A stretch of 64,000 nt of DNA from Fomes fomentarius. Taxonomy: Eukaryota; Basidiomycota; Agaricomycetes; Polyporales; Polyporaceae. The translations under genes were made by a program, and so were the position numbers. Positions 10,085 to 20,689 of the stretch are shown one piece after another (within the stretch, counting starts at the first letter, position 1; each line of letters opens with the position of its first letter). The notes beneath the pieces were generated by a model. The model was not told the origin of the DNA, made no database searches, and saw only the letters and a list, made by a program, of their open reading frames with translations. The stretch is from contig JABYQN010000007.1 of the NCBI GenBank assembly GCA_022606135.1, forward strand, positions 2,294,001 to 2,358,000, written 5' to 3'.

Positions 10085-11270
10085 TTTCGTCAGCTTTTCC
10101 CTCTCCACTGCGCCACTCATGGCTACGGGCAGAGCAAAGGAATACGCGATCCTCTTTGAGTATGAACGAGACGAGAATGGGGAGACAATGTTGGAGGATG
10201 ACGGGGAGACTTGGAAGCTCACGGATCGTGCCAAACGGGCACAGAAAGCAGTGAGTAGTCACCACCTCGTCTTACATTGCTCCTTCAAACCCTCGATACC
10301 AACTCTGTCAGAAACTGAAGAGGCTGTTCAACACATACCATCCAACGAAGCTTCTCCCTCGCAAGTGGATTGCTTCCAACAAGAACCGTCATCCACCGAA
10401 TCTCATCTACGGCTGGGCATATCAACCCGATTTCCTCGCGGCGTACGCTTACAAGCACAAGCTCAGCATCCTTCTCCGCGGGACTCTCATACAGGCACTC
10501 GGCAAGGAATTCGTCATCTATGGCGAGCTCACAGAAGCCGAACTCGCAGACAAGTCGCTCCAACGCTATATCGAGGCCGCTCTACCAGTCATGGTCCGAG
10601 AACACCTTGAGCAACGTGCAGGTGTCAAGTTGTCATTTGGGAAGCCTTACACGGACAAGTATTCCGAGATGTTCGTGGTGTGGGACAACTACAACATCGA
10701 GGCACGCCACGATGTCATTGAGGAGGCAGGTCTAGATGTCAGGGAGGCGCTTTCGATCCTAGATGATGCAATGACAGAATGTGGGCACAAGACTGAACGA
10801 CTTTGGTGGCACGATTGGGATAAAATTCACGATGCGGTGCGTATGCCGTTACCTTCGTAGATGCATGTTCTGAGTATATACTCTTCCACAGGATCTGTCG
10901 AGCCGTATTTGATGTGTCTCGCCAGCCGAATCTATCATCGCCTCATTCTCCTGCCATTACCGTCCTGTCGTTGCTGCGTGTACTGTGATTTCTATGAGAC
11001 TATGACTATGTTGTCCGCCATGTCATGCTTTGCGTGTTCGTCTGCCTTCGGATCACAATTCCATCGCGTCAAGGCAACCACTAGTTGGCCTGACAGCTCG
11101 TATTGTATTTCTTGTGTCAAAGTCCACGCTAGTGCGGCGGGTGAGTAAGATGCGGACATCTTAGCCTTCGTTGGCCTACTCCCTAATTACCTTGAGTTCC
11201 GATCTTCAGCCTGATCACGGATTGTGCGGCAGAACAGTAGCAAGAACCGTGACTGCCGCTGTAAGTCCGT
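10085..11270 (+). repeat. Right arm of the large inverted duplication
   Basis: Plus-strand counterpart of 3370-5140. It contains the intact gene 10119-10860 and its 3' flank. It lacks the 615 bp insertion and carries the 76 bp block 11047-11122 in the opposite sense relative to its flanks. Confidence 0.85.
10119..10860 (+). CDS. Lineage-specific protein of unknown function
   Basis: Exon 1 is 10119-10250, intron 10251-10311 (61 nt, GTGAGT...GTCAG), exon 2 10312-10860; 226 residues. It starts MATGRAKEYAILFEYERDEN and continues KLKRLFNTYHPTKLLPRKW, IYGWAYQPDFLAAYAYKHKL, VVWDNYNIEARHDVIEEAGL. It is a soluble, charged, mixed alpha/beta-looking protein with no signal peptide or membrane segment. 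I do not recognise the family. A second donor (GTGCGT at 10837) and acceptor (10891) would change the C-terminus from VRMPLPS to DLSSRI; the same option exists in the decayed sister. This is the intact member of the inverted pair. Confidence 0.65.
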
Positions 11271-11379
11271 GCCCGACGTTCGACGCCCTGCTCACCACAA
11301 CATATCCTTGCCAGCCTTCCTATTGCTCGCGCTTCGGCTCTACCTCCGTGCTCCTTCAATGACTCCAGGTATTATCACA

Positions 11380-12024
11380 GAGTCGTGTACTCGCACTTCG
11401 ATGGATGCAATACCGTTGGACTCCAGAATCTATGGGGTGCAGGTGACTTGTGAACGTGACGGTGCATTGTGCCACCTAGGGCCTATCCTTCACCGCGATG
11501 CGCGAAGACTCCGGTGTGGGCTCGCAGAGCACGAACCTGTACTCTGCAAACGGGAATGCGGTCTCTTGGGAGACGAAATACGCGTGGTCAAACAGCCCGG
11601 ATAACATGAAGAGTTGTGAGTCTTGCATCTATATACCGGTGCGGCGCGGTGCCAATATCCTATCTCCTTCACCTGAAGATCCCAATGATCTTTCTGTGAT
11701 GGCGGCGGCCTGTCTCAATCCACGCCCCTCAGTTGCAAGACGTACTCTCTGCACCCTCGAGTTGGCAGTGGAATTACCAATCTGCGAATGACCTAAGAGC
11801 GGATGTGTCGTACGTTCATCCTTTCATCCCGTTCCGCATCGAGACACACTCGTTAATTGTACTCGTGTTGAGGTTATGATCACTGGTTCGGTGTGGCGAA
11901 GTCCGGCGACGTAGCCTCGGCCGCTTCATCGTATGAGATGTAAGTCACCACCTACCTCGCCCTTACATACATGATATACTGAACGTAATATCTGTCTAGC
12001 ATGATATGGCTCTCCGCCCGTGGC
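11380..12024 (+). pseudogene. Second GH12 relic, 5' and middle parts
   Basis: Spliced pieces give NTVGLQNLWGADSGVGSQS (junction 11442/11508), then NAVSWETKYAWSNSPDNMKS, LQDVLSAPSSWQWNYQS, ADVS, WFGVAKSGDVASAASSYE and IMIWLSARG. These are the GH12 core in correct order, including the nucleophile Glu in SSYEIMIWL. No start codon or signal peptide is found, the exon around YANV is lost inside a 117 nt gap, and no GT-AG pair joins ADVSY to the WFG block in phase. The C-terminal half with the acid/base Glu (QAGTEPFTG) is absent; the sequence passes straight into a HIT-protein fragment. Paralogue of the relic at 5755-6711. Confidence 0.7.
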
Positions 12025-12091
12025 AGGTATGCAGCTTCATACTTGGCGATCTACATGCGACGCGCATATACTCCACCGTTCTCGAACCTAG

Positions 12092-12373
12092 ATTGAGAAG
12101 ATCGCCCTTGCCCTCAACGTTCAGAACTACAATCTCCTCCAGGTCAGGATCGCACTCCTTCATCCCACTGTCTTCCGCTGTCAGCCAGAACTTACGCTAT
12201 GCTTGCTACAGAACAACGGGCGCATTGCTCGCCAAGAGGTCGATCACGTCCACTTCCACGTCATCCCCAAACCAGCCGAAGGTGGTGCGGGTCTTGTCGT
12301 CGGCTGGCCCGCGCAGAAGCCATCAATGGATAAGCTCACGAAGCTCCACGAGGAGATTTTGACGAAGCTGTAG
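12092..12373 (+). pseudogene. 3' half of a HIT (histidine triad) hydrolase gene
   Basis: Two exons, 12092-12142 and 12212-12373, separated by a 69 nt GT-AG intron, give IEKIALALNVQNYNLLQ and NNGRIARQEVDHVHFHVIPK, ending EEILTKL-stop. HVHFHV is the histidine-triad motif of HINT-type nucleotidyl hydrolases. The N-terminal half (usual C-x-x-C and DINPLS region) is missing. The fragment begins right after an intron acceptor (CTAG at 12091), which suggests that the join to the GH12 relic happened inside an intron. Confidence 0.7.
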
Positions 12374-13668
12374 AGTTCTTCAGAGCAGCGAACGACAAGC
12401 GATTGTACGATATTCACCGCCACGATGATCATGAAGTGATGCTCTACAACTTGTCCGACTGTCTGAGCATGAGGGTTTGACCTATGGCAGAATCTTCTCT
12501 CGCCGCGAAGTATGATCATAGGCTTACTTACAGTCTACTGTTTTAGCTCAGCAGCAGGTCGTTTGACGGCGTAAGGGAGCAGCAAGGAGACGCGATTCCA
12601 TAGGATTGCGCTTCGTAAGGCCCTATGAGCCATAGTAGAGGCATGTTTTCAAGACTTGAGTGGCGGGAACCGTGACGCAGTGTAGGGAAGCCTTGAACGA
12701 CGGTAAGCGCCCCAACTAGGACACTTGCCACTCGCTTCGACCACGCCGCTTAGCACACTTTCACCACCAACCAACCACAAAGTTCATGTCCACGAGCTTA
12801 CGACTCCCCCTAAGCTATCTACCCATTCCTCAGCTTTCTATCTCAATACCTTCACAATATCCTTCTCTCGCGAGCTTCCTCAAACCTTCTCCAATCACCG
12901 GACCTCGCTAACCAACATCCGAAAGCGGCACAATGCTGCTCTGATCGATGCGACGACTTCCATCCTCAATATTTCTTCTAAAAAGCGCAACGTTGAATAC
13001 AGTCAAAAGGCTTCCAGTAAGTACCCATCCCTGTCCCTATTCACTTACACTTGTAACCATCCGCAACCCATTCTCGTAGCCGTTCGTCATGACCACTCCG
13101 GTACCTCTACGCCGACCACACAGGCTCCTTTCGGTGACATGATAGAACATCGCACCCTGATTTCCGCAACGCGTGCGGTTAAGGTTTATGAAATCAGGTA
13201 CTATCCTCGCGATACCCACTTCCGTCCACAACGTCCCCTTCCCTCCTCGATCGCCGCCAAACCAAGAGCCGTCGACCCTACCCGCTATCCTTCGCATGTA
13301 TCCACCAGTTACGCCAGGAGCAACAGCATCGACATGCATATGGAAAGAACTTTGGGCTTCAATCAAAGAAGGTGCTCGACTTGAGGTTGAAAAGGCACCG
13401 GCGTAACACAGGGCTTGTGCGAAGAGGACACAGTTAAGCCTCGCTCGCGGTTCGCGCAATTTGAAAAGACTGGACGAGAATCGCAATCACGTTCAACACT
13501 AGTATGTTGTCAGACCTTAGTAGATGGCAAGCAGGGTATTGATTATAACACAATCAGTGTAGCCCGTGGCTAGCGCTGGCGCGCCAACACATGATGAAGG
13601 AGTCATGTAGAATACTCAAGTATCGAAGGTGGATTGGTAGATGTATGTCATTGGGAGCTCACGTAGGT
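12374..13668. other. Intergenic, no confident gene
   Basis: A 219-codon plus-strand frame (12725-13384) and a 149-codon minus-strand frame (13037-13486) overlap. Neither has a known domain. The plus frame is Ser/Thr/Pro-rich with one more protein-like stretch (NIRKRHNAALIDATTSILN). I do not call a gene. Confidence 0.4.
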
Positions 13669-16210
13669 TCAGAGGGGAAACTCGAGGGAAAGGTCCGACA
13701 GGAGTCGCATAGCGTCCACCCGATAGTCATCATTCGTGATCGTGAGCGAGGCAGAGAACAGCCCATCGTGCAGCGTGAGCAGTTTCGGCGCAGACGGGGT
13801 ATATTGGGGCCAGTGAATTCCCGTATCGCCGTTCGGATCGAGATGATTGACGAAGTTGATTAGGTAGTCTGTCAGTTCGCCACCGTCGTAGATGTCTGCT
13901 ACGTCCATCCCATGTGCCTATCAACCCCGGATTTCAGTAAAGGTTTGAATGGAAGGCTGATAAGCTTGAATTTAGCATGACGAGAGGATACGCACCGATC
14001 CTAGCATGGGCGTCGGTTTCATGCGCTTGTGTACTGACTCGGAGAAACTCGTGAGCCTACCCTTGGAATTCGATAGCAAACACCGACACTTACAGAACGA
14101 CCATGTCCGTTGCTTCCCTGCCCTGTGTTGTAGGAAGAATCTCCGAGGCGCTTGGAAGACGAGATCCCCTTGTATTGCTGCCATGCGCTTGAACTGTGGC
14201 GTAAGGGCATTCATATAGCCGGTGCCGAAAGGAGAACCTTTCGTGATGTCGGATGTATACAACTTGTCGAAGAGCCACTCCAGCCTGGCATCGTTCGGGT
14301 CCATCTCCGTAACGTAAGTGCTGACCACGTAGTCTCGGAACTCGTGTTCCGTACTGGGTAACTCAGTGTGTGTTCGGATGCCGTGCGATGGGAGTGAGGC
14401 TTACGTAACGTTCAGTGTAGAGAACGAGAACAGCGTTCCCTCGTCGTCACAATTCTGGACCACGCATCAACGTGGACGTGCGGGGCAGCCGGGGGGCTCA
14501 CTCACCCCTGTCACGAAGGGAATGTTTGCGACGCTTCCTTTTTCAACCAGTCGCTGTGGAGTATCGCTCAGGAAGACACCGTCTGCACGAGGCACCCAAG
14601 ATAGTCGCAGAGACTGGAATAATGAATGAGTGAGAGTTTATGCACCGCAAGAGTGATAGTGACAGCACTCACGTTGTAAGAAAAGATCCCTGGAGATCTG
14701 TCGACAGCATCCTTGAGAGTATCAAACGGGACATGTCGCAGACATTGTAGCGTGTCTTTGGCGACAGAACACTTGGTCCGGGCAACGAGCTCGTCGTAGT
14801 CAATCTGGCCGTGGGTGATGTCGCCAACTGGAATGGGTGCTCCCGATTGCATGAACGCGCCGCGGAACAGACCCTCTGTGTTGCCACCGTTGGCTAGCAT
14901 ATGAAGTGCGACTGAGATAGCACCAGCGCTCTCCCCCCATCTGGTGTTGCTGAGGGTAAGGGATTTGCATATCTCGACAAATGAGTAGCGGAGACGTACA
15001 TGGTCACTTTGGCGGGATCTCCGCCAAAAGCTGAGATGTACTTCTGTACCCAACGTAGGGCAAGCCGTTCTGGAACATAGATGAGTCCATGTAGTGATCT
15101 CGGAAAAGATAGATAACGAGCTTACGGTCCTGCAAGCCGAGGTTACCGACACCTCGTTCCTTGACCTCCTTGCTCGCCAAGAATCCGTACGCTGAACCAT
15201 AGGACTTCAACATCGGATAGATGCCCCTCGGATATAAACGCGAGAACGCACCAGAGACACTGCCACATACTGTGTCAATCAAATCGCTGTATCACGAGTT
15301 AGTTCTGTAGACTCACCGATAGTTCATGCTGACATATATGACAGGTTTCCCGACATCTATGGAGCGTTCTACGATAGTGCCACCGTCATATCTACGAAAT
15401 ACCTGGTGATCAGTTCTCGTCATCGTGACGAACTCAATGCATAGGCTCTCTCACTTACGTTTCTGTGCCACCGACAACGAACCCTCCTTGGTAGCGAGTT
15501 AGGAAGGCTTACTCCCTAAATCTACAACGCACCCACCTCCGTATATCCACTGCCAAGAACGAGCCTCAGTATCAGCATCGCATGGCCCACGAAGATGAGG
15601 TCAGTCGTCTCTGGTACTTACAACCACCACCGGCAGCTTTGCATTCGCTTCCGTACCTTCAGGCACGACAACGTTCACAGAGAGACCTACGAGCGCGAGT
15701 GCGTCATCGACGGGCTTCCTAGACGCACAGATTCTCGGTCTCACAATCTTCAGCAGTGGCTGTCAGGACCGTGTATATCCTGTTTACAACCATGTCCACC
15801 ACTAGTGGGGGGACACCATAGAAGTGAGGAAAGTCGATCTCCTGTTGAGGACAAGCGGGCCCGAAGCTTGTTGCGTCGTGCGATCCCTTGTACGGGTCCA
15901 CTGGGACAGGCAGGTTGAAACGGAGGTCGCCGACTCTATGAGAGGCTGATTAGTGAAAGGGCAGAAAAGGAGTACGCGAGAGCTTACGGGGCTTTTGCAT
16001 AAGGGATGCCGAGGAATTGTGCCACGACGCCATCCGAGGTACCTCTGAAAGTCCCTTGGTCAAGTTGGACCGCAGGCGCAGGCGGCGCTTTCGGGGTGTT
16101 GACTGTTGAGCCGGCGAGTAGTAGCTGGCTCAGGTAGCAGAGAGACCGTGTGAGGAACACCCAAGAACTCTGAAGCTGAAGCTCGCAGGCGCCTTACAGT
16201 TCAAGTTCAT
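13669..16210 (-). CDS. Secreted type-B carboxylesterase/lipase
   Basis: Alpha/beta-hydrolase of the fungal lipase (CRL-like) group, cleaving carboxylic esters outside the cell. At least ten short introns. In order: a hydrophobic leader (LCYLSQLLLAGSTV), GVVAQFLGIPYAKAP, VGDLRFNLPVPV, AEDC|LSVNVVVPEG, then WIYGGGFVVGG (oxyanion loop), YVSMNYR, GVGNLGLQDQRLALRW, AFGGDPAKVTIWGESAGA (nucleophile Ser), NCDDEGTLFS (acid Glu) and GSAHGMDVADIYDGG (catalytic His), with stop at 13669. All catalytic elements are in spliceable frames, so I take the gene as functional. Two points are unresolved. The first exon has no clear ATG in frame with the leader. About 100 nt between YVSMNYR and YGSAYGFLASKE needs an unusually long intron or an extra in-frame segment. 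Confidence 0.82.
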
Positions 16211-17262
16211 GTTCCAAGAGGAACAGTAAGTGTTAGAGAGGATTAGAGACACACGAGGACTTTACCATCCCACCATAAGCGTGTTGTATGAGCGAACATT
16301 CGGCAAATTACACTGCCTTAATGAGCCTCGCAAGATCTGACAAAGAGGACGAAGTGAGGCAGCATGTAGGGTCACGCAGCATGTACTAGGGTCACCTCGT
16401 GCCACGCCACGCCGTTTCCGATTTGAGTACTATCCCCTTCGGTGTCCAGTTAGTAGTGCACAGAGTCGTACTTTTGCTCAACGAGCCCAGGTCTCTGTCT
16501 ATACACCAGCTGAGACGGAGAAGTTTGGCGGTGAGGCGATAGAAAGAACAAGTTGACGTTGGCTTGAACTTCTTGAACTTCCCTTTAAGCTCCGCGCACT
16601 AAGCGCCTACGAGCGCCTCACAGTTGTCCTCGTGATTGTGCTCTGCATACGTGGTGACCCCGCAATGGCTCCGCGACAAACCTAAGCTATAGGCGGATGC
16701 AGAGTGCGCGCGCAATGGAAGCCTGAGGCGTAGCACTCACGGGGACGTTCTTTGGAGCAGTTACTCACGGTCTACTTACTCGGGAATAGCCGGCGATCAA
16801 GCGCTCGCTTGCTCGAACTGAAGGCGAATGCGAAAAGTACGATCCGAGAGTCAACGACGACACTCATTGGAACCTCCCGGGTTGCCATTTGTAATGTAAG
16901 ATATCTCGCAGACAACTGTCTTTCGGTAACTATTTACTCCAACTTATTAGCGTCATGGTCCCGTACCAATGAAGTTCAAAGATAGACTCGGATACTTTGT
17001 CGCTTGCGTTCTGGGAGACCACAGATTGTATCAAGTTTCGGATTCTGCCCGCAATTCTCACGCATAGAACGAATGATTCCTTTCACCTCGAGTTCAAGAA
17101 ACTTAGTACATCACGGCTGCGTTGGTCCGACGGACTCAGGCTCTAATTGATGCCTTCTGATACTATGCAAACAAGCGGGAGTGTGCTTGGTGTCCAAACG
17201 GATGACATTGCCAGCAGTGTCGGTGGGGTTTGAATGTAGTACGTATACAGTGGGCTTGGGGT
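16211..17262. other. Intergenic, no supported gene
   Basis: Spacer between the esterase start and the kinase stop. The longest frame is 77 codons and has no motif. Confidence 0.5.
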
Positions 17263-18515
17263 TCAACCCCTGACCTGCCTGACCCTCACCAGGCGGAGAA
17301 TGACGCTCTTCACCCGCTCCCCGATATCCTTCTTGCTCGTGTCCTTGAAGACCACGACGCTTCCATCGGGGGTAAAAAAACTGGTAGGCGTGCTCCTCGC
17401 CGACGAGGACCCTGTAGAGGTGACAGCCGGACCGGCCAAGCGCTGTTCCCTCTCGAGCTGGCGCGCACGGGTGTTCGGCGCCCAGCTTAGGTTGAGGATC
17501 TTGTTCTCGGATGCCAAAGTCGACCTCATCATCTCCACGGCACAGGTCCCCGCCTCCCCAGCGCCGATGTCCTGCCTGGCGTTGTCGTCGACGGTGCGGT
17601 AGAAGCTCTCGATCTCGGTGACCCATACACGAACTTGCGGCAGGCGCGCGCGGATGCGGGTGTTTGCGCGGAGCATGCGCCGGATGATCCGGTTGGTGCC
17701 TTGGGAGATGGGGAGGGACTCCAGCATAAAGCGGGGATTCTCGAGGAACTCGAGGTAGACGAGGTTGTTGAGTGTCGCTCGGCGCCATGGCATCTTCGCG
17801 GACAGCATGACAACAAAGATGAGCCCTAGGGCCCAGGTGTCGCTCTGCGCGCCAGAGCGGAAGTAGCGACCTTCATCTTCGAGACACTCTGCGAATGGCA
17901 TGTGAGTATATTGATGGTCGTTTTGTGTATGTTGAGAACACGAAGCTCACCTGGAGGCATGTACCCCGGAGTACCGCATGGATGATGATATGTGGTGTCC
18001 TCGCTAGCGAGCCCGAAGTCCGCGATAAACAGTTGGGTGCCATCCTCGCTCACAAGGATGTTCTGCGGCTTAAGGTCGCGGTGGTAGATCTTCTCAGAGT
18101 GGAGCCAGTCCACTGTGTCTACAAGGGTGAGGAAGGCGTTTCGGAGCTTCGTCTCGTCTCGGTAGGGACCGTGCGTGTCGAGATACGTCGCGAGGTCTCC
18201 TCCACGGCAGCAGTCCATGACGAACACGAACCATTGGGCGTCCTCGTACGCGTCGTGCAGGGTGATGACGTTCGGATGCATCGACGCGCGCTTGTGAATG
18301 GCCATCTCCCTGCGGAAGGACTCGAACAATGAGGGCTTGCAGTCCCTTTTGCTGACGAGCTTGATGGCACGCTCGCGGTCTCCGGGTGTGCCCTTGAGGT
18401 CGATAGCTTTGTAAACGACGCCATAGGAGCCAGAGCCGAGCATGGTGAGGAATTGGTAGCGCTTGTGGAAGACGAGGCCGGCGAGGTTGGGGAGCATGAG
18501 GGCTGCGCTAGGCAT
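17263..18515 (-). CDS. Ser/Thr protein kinase, Ran1/Ksp1-Vhs1-like
   Basis: Exons 17951-18515 and 17263-17888 with a 62 nt GT-AG intron; 396 residues. Kinase landmarks: GSGSYGVVYKA (glycine loop), AIKLVSK (ATP Lys), RREMAIHK (alpha-C Glu), CRGGDLATYL, YHRDLKPQNIL (catalytic loop), IADFGLA (Mg loop), GTPGYMPPEC (activation segment, P-P-E for the usual A-P-E), SDTWALGLIFVVMLS. The ~130-residue C-terminal tail is Ser/Thr-rich. The closest known group is the yeast Ran1/Sks1/Vhs1 nutrient and meiosis kinases; that placement is from overall feel, not a search. Paralogue of the gene at 24668-26047, with the same intron position inside the activation segment (Y-M-P-P/Y-M-S-P | E-C). Confidence 0.88.
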
Positions 18516-18582
18516 GATTGGGGAAATGGGCGTGATTGGGAGTAAGGACTCAGTGATGTAGTTGAAATAGGAGGATGGGTAT

Positions 18583-18646
18583 GTTCTCCAGGAACAACGA
18601 AGGGAGGGATGGGGACTTGGGGCGAGAAATGTGAGCTCCTTATATA
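18583..18646 (-). promoter_or_regulatory. Kinase promoter: TATA box and shared GTTCCTGGAGAAC word
   Basis: On the minus strand TATATA (18641-18646) lies about 125 nt upstream of the start codon. GTTCCTGGAGAAC (18583-18595) lies 46 nt downstream of the TATA box, near the expected transcription start. The same 13-mer and spacing occur before the paralogous kinase (26135-26190). Confidence 0.5.
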
Positions 18647-19066
18647 CATGAGAGGGGGCCCTTCCTTAGAGCAGTACGAATTGGAATCACAGCCTCGATG
18701 CACGGACTGGATCGTAACTCACATCCGAGACAGCCGTTTGTCGACATGGGCTACGACTGCTGTGGCCTGAACTCGGGTAAAATATCAGTAAGCTCGACGT
18801 CCGCCGAGTTCGTGATGACCGACCCGAGACGCGAGACGAAACGCAGACCCGCCGCGAGCGACCTGAATTGCCGTAGAGACGGTCCAATGCGGGTCATGGA
18901 GGACGGTTCGGAACCTGTTCATTTGAAATCTGACTGGAGTGAAAACCACGCTGACTCACTCGTTACCTAGGGGTGACAGAAAGCGGTCGTGACCGTGCGC
19001 ACCATAAGGATGAGCACGGTGTACAAGCGTTTCTAGATTCTGGAAACCCGCAGCCTGAGGAGCTAT

Positions 19067-19990
19067 TCAACCGTCAACTTCTACCCATCCGAAGACCGCA
19101 TACCTCAGGTCTGTTAAGATGGCAAGGATCCGCAGAGTCTCGAGATCGACCTTGTCGCCTCTGCCTTGTGTAAGCACGCTTAGGTGTCGTAGTGGCGCAA
19201 TTGGCCCTGACACAGAACCCAAGCGAAAAACCGCACCAGTAGATGAGAGGGAGTGCAGCTTCGGCACCATGGAGAAGACCGTCGAAAGGAGCTTCCGGAA
19301 GGACGCCTCCCATTCTTGACAGATGTAAGGGGCCATTTAGGATTTATTCGTGGCGATCTTTTGGTGTTTCGAGATTGCGCAGCGACGAAGGGATGATATG
19401 CAAGATCGGAGGGTATGCCATATCGCGTAGATTGGGAAGCGATGGCGTCCCGGAGGTGAGGTGTCCAAGGACTCAAGGCCCAGGTTGAGGATGCAACCAT
19501 CTTCCTTCGAGTGCGTCTTCTGGGAGGCCCACATAGAACTGAGCCGAGGTATCTTTGGAACCGGAGACGTTCCTAGTTGAGATGGCGATTGACAGAGTCT
19601 AGCTCAAACGAGTCGTCAATACAATACGATATGGATCTAACGCCATAAGTAATTCATGAATGCTTACGTAGACCTCAGTGTGATCTCCTTCCTCTCGGAT
19701 CTTTGCAAAGGACGGTTGGGGAGAGAGAAGAGGGACAAGACTCTCTTCGAATCCGAGTCTCCGCCATAGAATGTGGATGGCGGAAGGTAGAATACACGAG
19801 CGGAACATGCTAGTGTCTTCTGTTTCACTGGTAAAAATATGTCGATAAATTCCCCATAGCCGAGATTGTTGAAGATATCTCGTTGTTCAGGATGTCGAAG
19901 ATCTTTGCGGTGAGTTGTTGAGAATAACAGTGAGTCACTCGAATTCCAGCTAGGCGCCGCCCTAAGAGCGTTGAGCGCTGGGCGCTGATT
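19067..19990 (-). pseudogene. Decayed F-box-like protein, paralogue of 22689-24390
   Basis: Fragments in several frames match the intact paralogue in order: LACSARV, then after a frameshift SAIHILWRRLGFEESLVPLL, HTEVY at an intron donor, QEWEASFRKLLSTVFSMVPK, and DLETLRILAILTDLRYAVFG, then a stop. The paralogue has LACSARVCRLFFTPAIRVLW and HEWEASFRMLLSMVFKKAPQ. Homology ends at about 19067, some 300 residues short of the paralogue's end. It is not translatable as one protein. Confidence 0.75.
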
Positions 19991-20689
19991 GGCTACACGC
20001 AAAAGCACAGCATTACGTAGTAAGCGCCGCGTCACCGATATCCCCGACCCTCCTCATAGTATTTGTGCCAGGAGCACGCACTGCAGCACCATACATCTCC
20101 CAGCAGTTTTCTGTGCGGATGGAATGGTGCTATCATCGACACTAGCTGCAGGTTTTACACTCTGATTATCACTATAGAAGCTTTCATCGGTGAGATTTAC
20201 AACGTCACGGTTGTCCAGCCTGCGAGAAGTTGACTCGGAACCGTACCATTGATTTCCTGCCAGTGGGAAGTCGTTCACTCATGAACACACACACACCACT
20301 GTACTCAAACATATCTCATCTCTCAGCGGTAAAACACTAGAAGTGACAACCAGTCGGTATTTCCGATATATGACAGTGCCCACAAGTTGGATCCCCCCGT
20401 AGCCGCAGCCATCCATTCTGTACTACCCGCAACTTCGCAGCAGCTACAGCAGCCTGACTGCACACTCATGACTACTTTTATGAATTGCCTACCTCGCAGG
20501 TCTCTGTATGCAGCATTTCGCGATATGCTACGGCAATTTCGGCCCTGCAGGATAGATGCGCCGCACATCGTCCCCTGCAGCAACACTGTGACTCTCACTT
20601 AAAAGAGATGTATATTGCGTCGATTCCCCTCACGTCCATCTGCTCTTTATCGTTCTCATTTTCCCTTGTTTACCGCCCTTGCCTCAATC

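Noticed and set aside
12725..13384. 219-codon plus-strand frame
   Set aside because: No domain, no homology-like blocks, and it overlaps an equally open minus frame; not enough to call a gene.
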